Source of the DNA: an uncultured Flavobacterium sp.
Lineage (GTDB): Bacteria > Bacteroidota > Bacteroidia > Flavobacteriales > Flavobacteriaceae
Assembly (NCBI RefSeq): GCF_946479975.1
Contig: NZ_CAMLIX010000217.1
Location: 1 to 8,136, forward strand
DNA length: 8,136 nt
Reading direction: 5' to 3'
In this document: in pieces, positions 1-6,343 of the stretch
Layout of the letters: every line of letters starts with the position of its first letter
Position numbering within the stretch: the stretch's first letter is position 1
Position numbers and translations under genes: made by a program
The notes under the pieces: generated by a model
Databases searched by the model: none
What the model was told of the DNA's origin: nothing
Seen by the model: the letters and a program-made list of their open reading frames with translations, nothing else

Positions 1-55
1 TCTAAAATCTAAAATCTAAAATCTAAAATCTAAAATCTAAAATCTAAAATTAAAA
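1..55. repeat. Heptamer tandem repeat (TCTAAAA)n
   Basis: Seven perfect head-to-tail copies of the 7-bp unit TCTAAAA occupy 1-49, and a degenerate copy (TTAAAA, one base lost) follows at 50-55. The array touches the window edge, so it may be longer. Because 7 is not a multiple of 3, the TAA on the + strand and the TAG on the - strand fall in every frame, so the array cannot be translated in any frame. It lies well upstream of the topA promoter. From memory, similar AT-rich heptamer arrays occur between genes in Flavobacterium genomes, but no function is known to me. Copy number probably varies by slippage. Confidence 0.9.
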
Positions 56-177
56 GCACATTTCTCGGTCATAAATCATTAAATGTTATACCTATATATA
101 TTATCGAGAGTATTACAGATAAATCTGCAATTTAAAGTTTCATAATATCAAAATACCTCAAAAATGAATTCATAAGG

Positions 178-206
178 TTGATATTTAAAAAAAATAGATA
201 CTTTTG
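178..206 (+). promoter_or_regulatory. Putative Bacteroidota-type promoter of topA
   Basis: TTG at 178-180 is followed, after 18 bp, by TACTTTTG at 199-206. This matches the Flavobacterium sigma-A consensus (TTG, 17-23 bp, TAnnTTTG) at every defined position. Transcription should begin a few bases after 206, which leaves a leader of only about 10-15 nt before the ATG at 225. The inference rests on consensus and spacing alone. Confidence 0.7.
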
Positions 207-224
207 TTGCAGAAAAATAGAGCA

Positions 225-2759
225 ATGGCAAAGAATTTAGTAATAGTGGAGTCACCTGCAAAGGCGAAAACGATCGAGAAATTCCTCGGAAGTGACTTTC
301 AGGTTGAGTCAAGTTATGGTCACATAGCCGACTTACCATCAAAGGAAATAGGAGTAGATGTAGAAAATGGGTTTAAACCAAAATATGAAGTTTCTCCGGA
401 TAAAAAAGCCTTGGTAACAAAACTAAAATCACTTTCTAAAAATGCCGAAATGGTCTGGTTAGCAAGCGATGAGGACCGCGAGGGAGAAGCTATTTCATGG
501 CACTTGGCGGAAGAATTAAAATTAGACAGAAAAAAAACAAAACGAATTGTTTTTCACGAGATTACAAAAACTGCGATTCTAAAAGCAATCGATAATCCAA
601 GAGAAATTGATTATAATTTAGTAAACGCACAGCAAGCAAGAAGAGTTTTAGACCGTTTGGTAGGTTACGAATTGTCTCCGGTTTTATGGAGAAAAATCAA
701 AGGCGGACTTTCAGCTGGTCGTGTACAATCGGTTTCTGTTCGTTTGATTGTAGAAAGAGAACGTGAAATTCAGAATTTCAATGCAGTTGCAACCTATTCA
801 ATTGTTGCAGAATTTGTAAACGAAGCTGGAAAATCTTTCAAAGCAAAACTTCCAAAAAACTTCAATACTAAAAAAGAAGCCGAAGATTTTTTAAATAAAA
901 ACATCGGTTCTAAATATAAGGTAGCCGATTTAGAAACTAAACCTACCAAAAAATCACCAACATCACCTTTTACAACTTCAACTCTTCAACAAGAAGCGGC
1001 GAGAAAATTGTATTTACCAGTTGGAATCACAATGCAGTTAGCACAACGTCTGTACGAAGCTGGACTTATTACGTATATGAGAACAGATTCGGTGAATCTT
1101 TCTAAAGAAGCAATGGACGCAGCTGAAGCAGAAATCATTAAATCTTACGGAAAAGAATTCTCTAAACCGAGAGTTTTTGCTAATAAAAACAAAGGAGCAC
1201 AAGAAGCACACGAAGCAATTCGTCCGACAGATATGTCGCGCCACACGGTAAATATCGATCGTGATCAGGCTCGTTTGTACGATTTGATCTGGAAAAGAAC
1301 ATTGGCTTCGCAAATGAGCGACGCACAGTTGGAAAGAACAAACGTAAAAATTGAAGCAGATAATCACAGCGAAATTTTTACAGCTTCTGGAGAAGTCTTA
1401 CTTTTTGAAGGTTTCTTAAAAGTCTACTTGGAAGGTCACGATGACGATGAAGAAGAGCAAGAAGGAATGCTTCCAGCTTTAAAAGTAAATGAAAAATTAG
1501 CCAATAATTATATTACAGCTACAGAACGATATTCTAGACCGCCTGCACGTTATACTGAAGCTTCTTTGGTTAAGAAGTTAGAGGAACTTGGAATTGGTCG
1601 TCCTTCTACTTATGCGCCAACAATTTCAACAATTATCAATAGAAATTATGTTGAAAAAGGAACTTTAGAAGGTCAAGAACGTAATTATACACAGCTTACT
1701 TTGCAAAACAGTAAAGTTGGCGAAAAATTATTAAAAGAAAATACAGGTTCAGATAAAGGAAAATTAGTTCCAACAGACATCGGAACCATTGTTACTGATT
1801 TCTTAGTAAAGAATTTCGGAAACATTCTAGATTATAATTTCACTGCAAAAGTAGAGCAGGATTTCGACGAAATTGCCGAAGGAAATATTGACTGGTCAAA
1901 AATGATGCAGGAATTCTACAATCAATTCCACCCAAATGTAAAAGAAGTTGAAGCTAACGCAGAACGTGAAAGCGGAGAAAGAATCTTAGGAAAAGATGCA
2001 GACGGAAGACAAGTTTCTGTTCGTTTAGGAAAATTTGGACCAATGGCTCAAATTGGAGAAGCAGACGATGAAGATAAAAAGTTTGCCAGCTTAATGGCAG
2101 ACCAGAATATTGGAAATATTACACTTGAAGATGCTTTAAATTTATTCTTGCTTCCAAAAAGTTTAGGAGAATATAAAGGAGAAGAAGTTGAAGTAAATAA
2201 CGGTCGTTACGGTCCTTATGTACGTCACGGAAGCGTTTTTATTTCTTTACCAAGAGGAGAAGATCCTTTAGGCGTTTCTAAAGAAAGAGCTCAGGAATTA
2301 ATTGACGAAAAAGCACTTGCTGATGCGCCAATTGCAGTTTATAAAGGAGAAGGGGTTCAAAAAGGAGTGGGACGTTTTGGGCCATTCATTAAATGGAACG
2401 GACTTTTTATAAATGTGAGCAAAAAATACAATTTCGACAATTTATCACAATCAGATGTTGAAGAATTGATTGAAGACAAACTACAAAAGAACATTGATAA
2501 AGTGCTTCACAATTGGGAAGAAGAAGGAATTGTGGTAGAGAAAGCTCGTTGGGGACGCTCTGTAATTCTAAAAGGAAAAATCAAAATTGAACTAAGTAAA
2601 GATGTTGATGCTACACAATTGACATTGGCTCAAGTTCAAGAAATGATTGCTGCAAAAACACCTGTAAAGAAAACCGCGGCTAAAAAAACGACAGCAGCAA
2701 AGAAAACAACAACGGCTAAAAAAGCTCCAGCTAAAAAAACAGCTGCTAAAAAGAAATAA
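225..2759 (+). CDS. topA: DNA topoisomerase I (type IA), lysine-tailed
   Basis: Type IA topoisomerase of 844 aa that relaxes negatively supercoiled DNA by breaking and rejoining one strand. The N-terminal TOPRIM domain has the catalytic E9 (VESPAKAKT) and the Mg-binding D82/D84 in DEDREGE. The active-site tyrosine is Y284 in ITYMRTDS. AQEAHEAIRPTD (about 325-336) and GIGRPSTYAPTI (about 456-467) are further family signatures. The C-terminus has no zinc-ribbon domains, and I see no cysteine in the whole protein. Instead there are about four Toprim_CRPT-like repeats (roughly 586-641, 650-693, 704-749 and 760-808) with GR(Y/F)GP cores, then a Lys/Ala/Thr tail (812-844). ATG at 225 is chosen over the in-frame TTG at 204 because that TTG lies inside the promoter's TAnnTTTG element. 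The next gene starts 5 bp downstream, suggesting co-transcription. Confidence 0.97.
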   Translation: MAKNLVIVESPAKAKTIEKFLGSDFQVESSYGHIADLPSKEIGVDVENGFKPKYEVSPDKKALVTKLKSLSKNAEMVWLASDEDREGEAISWHLAEELKLDRKKTKRIVFHEITKTAILKAIDNPREIDYNLVNAQQARRVLDRLVGYELSPVLWRKIKGGLSAGRVQSVSVRLIVEREREIQNFNAVATYSIVAEFVNEAGKSFKAKLPKNFNTKKEAEDFLNKNIGSKYKVADLETKPTKKSPTSPFTTSTLQQEAARKLYLPVGITMQLAQRLYEAGLITYMRTDSVNLSKEAMDAAEAEIIKSYGKEFSKPRVFANKNKGAQEAHEAIRPTDMSRHTVNIDRDQARLYDLIWKRTLASQMSDAQLERTNVKIEADNHSEIFTASGEVLLFEGFLKVYLEGHDDDEEEQEGMLPALKVNEKLANNYITATERYSRPPARYTEASLVKKLEELGIGRPSTYAPTISTIINRNYVEKGTLEGQERNYTQLTLQNSKVGEKLLKENTGSDKGKLVPTDIGTIVTDFLVKNFGNILDYNFTAKVEQDFDEIAEGNIDWSKMMQEFYNQFHPNVKEVEANAERESGERILGKDADGRQVSVRLGKFGPMAQIGEADDEDKKFASLMADQNIGNITLEDALNLFLLPKSLGEYKGEEVEVNNGRYGPYVRHGSVFISLPRGEDPLGVSKERAQELIDEKALADAPIAVYKGEGVQKGVGRFGPFIKWNGLFINVSKKYNFDNLSQSDVEELIEDKLQKNIDKVLHNWEEEGIVVEKARWGRSVILKGKIKIELSKDVDATQLTLAQVQEMIAAKTPVKKTAAKKTTAAKKTTTAKKAPAKKTAAKKK
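2658..2756 (+). other. Lysine/alanine-rich C-terminal tail of TopA
   Basis: The last 33 codons of topA encode a low-complexity tail of repeated KKT/KKA units such as TAAKK and APAKK. It resembles histone H1 or HU-like basic tails and probably binds the DNA phosphate backbone without sequence specificity. Lysine tails are known on other topoisomerase I proteins, notably in actinobacteria, where they aid processivity. A similar role here is inferred. Confidence 0.8.
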
Positions 2760-2764
2760 GATAA

Positions 2765-3916
2765 ATGGAATTTGATTTTCTAGAACCAGTTAATGATGCG
2801 ATTGTAAAATTCGTCGGAGGACTGTCTTCGCAAGAACTTGGAAGTAAAGTTGTTTTTCATACCCAAGATCAGTTTCCTGATATTGATCAAATTAATATAG
2901 CCATAATTGGTGTTTTGGAGGATCGTACAAACATCAATATGGTTAACGAGGTTAATCTGTCTGCTTTACGTAAAAAATTATACGGCATGTTTCCAGGAAA
3001 CTGGGATGCTTCAATTGCTGATTTAGGTGATATACTTGCCGGCGATTCTGTAGAAGATACTTATTTTGCAGTAAAGAAAGTAGCAGCTGCTTTAATCAAG
3101 AAAAAAGTCATTCCTATAGTCCTGGGAGGTTCTCAAGATTTGACTTATGCTTTGTATCGTGCTTATGATGATCTGGAGCAAATGGTGAATTTGGTGGCAG
3201 TAGATAATAAATTTGATTTTGGAAAAGAAAACGAATTGGTTTCGGCTAATTCGTATTTGACAAAAATTATTATCGATGAACCTAATAACTTATTCAACTA
3301 CTGTAATATAGGATATCAAACCTATTATAATTCCCAAGAAGAAATAGATCTAATCGAAAAGTTATTTTTTGATGCTTACCGTCTGGGAGAAATTTCAAAT
3401 AAAATTACATTGGCAGAGCCGGTTTTTAGAGATGCAGATTTGGTCAGCTTTGATTTAAATTCTGTAAAATCTTCTGCGTCAGGAAATACGGTTACTTTTG
3501 AACCGAACGGATTTAACGGAAAAGAAATCTGTGCTTTAGCGAGATACGCAGGTATTAGCGATAAAGTTTCTGCGTTTGGTGTATTTAATCATAATAGTAC
3601 AATGGCTGAGTCGGTTATTATTGCTCAGATTGTATGGTATTTTATTGAGGGGTATCACTATCGTTCTAAAGAATATCCATTTGGAAGCCGCGCCAATTAT
3701 CTTAAGTATATAGTGCCACTTGATGACGAGGAATTGATCTTCTATAAAAGTGATAAAACAGATCGTTGGTGGATCGAAATTCCATTTCAGTCAAACGGGC
3801 ACAATAAATTGAAAAGAAATACGTTATTACCGTGTTCTTATGACGAATATCTCTCTGCTTGTAACCAAGAATTGCCAGAAAGATGGTGGAAAGCGCAACG
3901 TAAAAACGCATTGTAA
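2765..3916 (+). CDS. Arginase/formimidoylglutamase-family protein, probably non-catalytic
   Basis: Protein of 383 aa with the ureohydrolase (arginase/agmatinase/formimidoylglutamase) layout: a beta-strand then GGSQD at 121-125, AVDNKFDF at 145-152, and VSFDLNSV at 227-234. These align with the family's GGxH, DAHxD and SxDxDxxDP metal motifs, but key ligands are changed: the first His is Q124, the second His is K149, and one late Asp is N232. D147, D151 and D230 remain. The conserved late Glu is not evident near FGVFNHNS (271-278). An intact di-manganese centre is therefore unlikely, so the usual annotation of formimidoylglutamase (histidine degradation) should not be read as an activity. No signal peptide or membrane segment is seen, so it should be cytoplasmic. 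It starts 5 bp after topA, with no promoter between, and is followed at once by a terminator. Family membership is fairly sure; the function is unknown. Confidence 0.8.
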   Translation: MEFDFLEPVNDAIVKFVGGLSSQELGSKVVFHTQDQFPDIDQINIAIIGVLEDRTNINMVNEVNLSALRKKLYGMFPGNWDASIADLGDILAGDSVEDTYFAVKKVAAALIKKKVIPIVLGGSQDLTYALYRAYDDLEQMVNLVAVDNKFDFGKENELVSANSYLTKIIIDEPNNLFNYCNIGYQTYYNSQEEIDLIEKLFFDAYRLGEISNKITLAEPVFRDADLVSFDLNSVKSSASGNTVTFEPNGFNGKEICALARYAGISDKVSAFGVFNHNSTMAESVIIAQIVWYFIEGYHYRSKEYPFGSRANYLKYIVPLDDEELIFYKSDKTDRWWIEIPFQSNGHNKLKRNTLLPCSYDEYLSACNQELPERWWKAQRKNAL

Positions 3917-3919
3917 ATT

Positions 3920-3947
3920 AAAAACTTAAGGTTAATCTTAGGTTTTT
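3920..3947 (+). terminator. Hairpin terminator after the arginase-like gene
   Basis: AAAAACTTAAG (3920-3930) pairs with CTTAGGTTTTT (3937-3947) as an 11-bp stem with one G-U pair and a 6-nt loop. It starts 3 bp after the stop codon and ends in a T run. The flanking A and T runs could let it act in both directions. It probably ends the topA transcription unit. Confidence 0.65.
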
Positions 3948-4017
3948 AAATTTCAGAAAAAATTGTTAAAATTAATTAGTAAGAATATATGTATATAACT
4001 TAAAAATTAACGTTTTA

Positions 4018-4046
4018 CATCGATTTTATGACACAGTTTATCGATG
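4018..4046. repeat. Inverted repeat CATCGAT/ATCGATG before gldK
   Basis: Perfect 7-bp arms, CATCGAT (4018-4024) and ATCGATG (4040-4046), are separated by 15 bp. A long T-rich run follows from about 4050. It could be a second weak terminator on the + strand or an operator about 66 bp upstream of the gldK -33 element. The sequence does not decide between these. Confidence 0.4.
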
Positions 4047-4111
4047 AAATATTTTTTTTTTATTTTATTTAACATTATTTTTGAACGGTAAAATAAATTT
4101 CGCAAGTAGTA

Positions 4112-4142
4112 TTGTTTTTTAGATAAATAATAGATACGTTTA
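4112..4142 (+). promoter_or_regulatory. Putative promoter of the gldKLMN operon
   Basis: TTG at 4112-4114 is followed after 20 bp by TACGTTTA at 4135-4142, which matches TAnnTTTG except for the last base. Transcription would begin around 4147-4150, giving a leader of about 30 nt before the gldK ATG. It is the best consensus match I found in the 263-bp gap. Confidence 0.55.
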
Positions 4143-4179
4143 CGGACTTTTAATAATGAATAGATAATCCCAAATTTAT

Positions 4180-5586
4180 ATGAAGAAGTTTATTGCATTT
4201 GCAGCAATGTTAACACTGGTAATTGGCTGTGGTAAGTCAGGTGACAAAGGTGAATTAGTTGGTGTTACAGGAGGGAAATGGCATCCTGAAAAGCCTTATG
4301 GAATGACTTTGGTTCCAGGTGGATCTTTTATCATGGGTAAATCAGATGCTGATTTGGCTAATGTAGAAGATGCTCCAACTAAAACGGTAACTGTTCGTTC
4401 ATTCTACATGGATGAAACTGAAATTACAAATAGCGAGTACCGTCAATTTGTGGAGTGGGTAAAAGACTCTACAATGAGAGTTCGTCTGGCTATTTTAGCT
4501 GATGAAACAGGGCAAAAAGCTACTGATGGTAAAGGAAAAAAAGGGGGTAGTATTTCTGACTACGCTTTTAACGATTCTGATCCAGAAAAGATGACAGCTT
4601 ATGATAAATATATGTATGACAACTATTATAGTGTTGGTACAAAAGATGATCCGTATGCTGGAAGAAAATTAAACAAAAAAGTAAAATTAATTAAAGATAC
4701 AAAAGCTTATCCAGATGAGTATTATACTGAGGTAATGGATTCTATGTATTTACCAATTGAAGAATCATACAATGGTTTAAGAACAATTGACGTAAATAAA
4801 TTGAAATTCCGTTATTCTTGGATGGATATTCAAGCTGCTGCAAAAGCTAAAGTTGGAAAAAGAAGTGATTTCGTAAAAACAGAGCAAGTAAATGTTTATC
4901 CTGATACAGCTGTTTGGATTAAAGATTTTGCTTACTCATATAATGAGCCAATGCATAATGATTATTTCTGGCACAAAGCTTATGGAGATTATCCAGTAGT
5001 TGGTGTTACTTGGAAACAAGCAAAAGCTTTCTGTGCATGGAGAACATTAAATAAAAACAGTTATATCAAATCTAGAAAAAAAGGGCGTGACTTAGTAAAT
5101 GCTTTCAGATTGCCAACTGAGGCAGAATGGGAATATGCCGCTAGAGGAGGTCTGGAATCTGCTACTTATCCTTGGGGAGGTCCTTATACTAAAAGTGATA
5201 GAGGTTGTTTCTTAGCAAACTTTAAACCAAGTAGAGGAGATTATGCAGCAGATGAAGCTTTGTATACTGTAGAAGCAAAATCTTATGAAGTAAACGGTTA
5301 CGGATTATACAACATGGCAGGTAACGTTTCAGAATGGACTGACTCTGCTTACAATCCAAATGCTTACGAATATGTTTCTACAATGAATCCAAACGTAATT
5401 GATGGTAAGAACCAAAGAAAAGTTGTTCGTGGAGGTTCTTGGAAAGACGTTGCTTACTTCCTACAAGTAAGTACTCGTGATCACGAATATGCTGATTCAG
5501 CTAGAAGTTACATCGGATTCAGAACAGTTCAGGATTACATGGGAACTCAAGTAACTGGTGGCGGAAACGGCAGCAAAAGAAAGTAA
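4180..5586 (+). CDS. gldK: GldK, type IX secretion/gliding ring lipoprotein
   Basis: Outer-membrane lipoprotein (468 aa) that, with GldN, builds the periplasmic ring of the type IX secretion system; the Porphyromonas counterpart is PorK. A short lipoprotein signal ends in the lipobox VIGC with the lipidated cysteine at C17. The mature part is an FGE-sulfatase (SUMF1-like) fold: PGGSFIMG (46-53), FYMDETEITNSEYRQF (75-90), VGVTWKQAKAFCAW (274-287), FRLPTEAEWEYAARGG (309-324), NMAGNVSEW (378-386), RGGSW (417-421) and YIGFRTV (444-450). About 160 residues (roughly 96-255), rich in Lys, Asp and Tyr, interrupt this fold between the first and later motifs. The cysteine pair used by formylglycine-generating enzymes after RGGS is missing (only C17, C285 and C343 are present), so the role is structural. 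It is the first gene of the gldKLMN run. Confidence 0.95.
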   Translation: MKKFIAFAAMLTLVIGCGKSGDKGELVGVTGGKWHPEKPYGMTLVPGGSFIMGKSDADLANVEDAPTKTVTVRSFYMDETEITNSEYRQFVEWVKDSTMRVRLAILADETGQKATDGKGKKGGSISDYAFNDSDPEKMTAYDKYMYDNYYSVGTKDDPYAGRKLNKKVKLIKDTKAYPDEYYTEVMDSMYLPIEESYNGLRTIDVNKLKFRYSWMDIQAAAKAKVGKRSDFVKTEQVNVYPDTAVWIKDFAYSYNEPMHNDYFWHKAYGDYPVVGVTWKQAKAFCAWRTLNKNSYIKSRKKGRDLVNAFRLPTEAEWEYAARGGLESATYPWGGPYTKSDRGCFLANFKPSRGDYAADEALYTVEAKSYEVNGYGLYNMAGNVSEWTDSAYNPNAYEYVSTMNPNVIDGKNQRKVVRGGSWKDVAYFLQVSTRDHEYADSARSYIGFRTVQDYMGTQVTGGGNGSKRK

Positions 5587-5642
5587 TTTTATAATTTTAT
5601 CAATATCCAACAAATCTATTTTAAACCTAAAAAAAAAGTATT

Positions 5643-6290
5643 ATGGCATTATTAAGTAAAAAAGCAATGAATTTCGCTTATGGTATGGGAGCGGCAGTGG
5701 TAATCGTTGGAGCTTTATTCAAAATTACTCACTTTGAGATTGGACCATTAACGGGTACAGTTATGCTATCAGTAGGATTACTGACTGAGGCGTTAATTTT
5801 TGCGCTTTCTGCTTTCGAACCAGTTGAAGACGAATTAGATTGGACTTTAGTTTACCCAGAGTTAGCTAATGGACAAGCTAGAAAAAAAGAAGTGAAAGTT
5901 GAAGCCCCAACTGAAGCTCAAGGATTGCTTTCTCAAAAATTGGATTCATTATTAAAAGAAGCTAAAATTGACGGTGAATTAATGTCAAGTTTAGGAAACA
6001 GCATTAAAAACTTCGAATCTGCTGCAAAAGGAATTGCTCCAACTGTAGATTCAATCGCTGGACAAAAGAAATATTCTGAAGAATTATCTGTTGCTGCTGC
6101 ACAAATGGAATCATTAAACAGCTTGTATAAAGTACAGTTAGAAAGCGCTTCTAGAAACGCTGAAGCTAACAAAGAAATCGCTGAAAATGCTTCTAAATTA
6201 AAAGAGCAAATGCAATCTATGACTGCAAACATCGCTTCTTTAAACAGTGTTTATGGTGGTATGCTTTCTGCAATGAGTAACAAAGGATAA
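5643..6290 (+). CDS. gldL: GldL, inner-membrane proton-driven motor subunit
   Basis: Cytoplasmic-membrane protein (215 aa) that forms a ring around GldM and couples the proton gradient to type IX secretion and gliding; the counterpart is PorL. Two membrane helices lie near residues 9-29 and 33-57. Residues reported as functionally important in the GldLM motor are all present at the same numbers: Y13, K27, H30, E49 (in LLTEAL) and E59. The rest, from about residue 90, is a soluble, Ala/Lys/Glu-rich region with heptad-like spacing, likely a cytoplasmic coiled-coil domain. The start at 5643 gives MALLSKKAMN, matching the family start as I know it. It begins 56 bp after gldK without a recognisable promoter or Shine-Dalgarno sequence. 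Confidence 0.96.
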   Translation: MALLSKKAMNFAYGMGAAVVIVGALFKITHFEIGPLTGTVMLSVGLLTEALIFALSAFEPVEDELDWTLVYPELANGQARKKEVKVEAPTEAQGLLSQKLDSLLKEAKIDGELMSSLGNSIKNFESAAKGIAPTVDSIAGQKKYSEELSVAAAQMESLNSLYKVQLESASRNAEANKEIAENASKLKEQMQSMTANIASLNSVYGGMLSAMSNKG

Positions 6291-6334
6291 TTAGTTTTTA
6301 ACTAAATATTAAATTTATTAATAAAAACTAATTA
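6288..6334 (+). repeat. Long AT-rich hairpin between gldL and gldM
   Basis: TAATTAGTTTTTA (6288-6300) and TAAAAACTAATTA (6322-6334) form a perfect 13-bp inverted repeat with a 21-nt loop, inside which TAAAT (6303-6307) and ATTTA (6313-6317) can pair again. The left arm includes the gldL stop codon and the right arm ends 9 bp before the gldM ATG. No T run follows on the + strand, so it is not a classical terminator for this operon. An RNA-processing, stability or translation-tuning role is inferred. Confidence 0.7.
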
Positions 6335-6343
6335 GAAAATAAA

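Noticed and set aside
1..55. CRISPR array
   Set aside because: The repeats are 7 bp and contiguous with no spacers, so this is a microsatellite-like tandem repeat.
148..342. 64-codon open frame on the - strand over the topA promoter and start
   Set aside because: It covers the topA promoter and the TOPRIM-coding region, shows no protein features, and ends in AT-rich intergenic DNA.
1038..1367. 109-codon open frame on the - strand within topA
   Set aside because: It overlaps the active-site region of topA. Its Cys/Phe-rich composition is what the reverse strand of this AT-rich gene produces.
2765..3916. Active formimidoylglutamase of histidine catabolism
   Set aside because: Metal-ligand positions are substituted and no histidine-utilisation genes lie nearby in the window.
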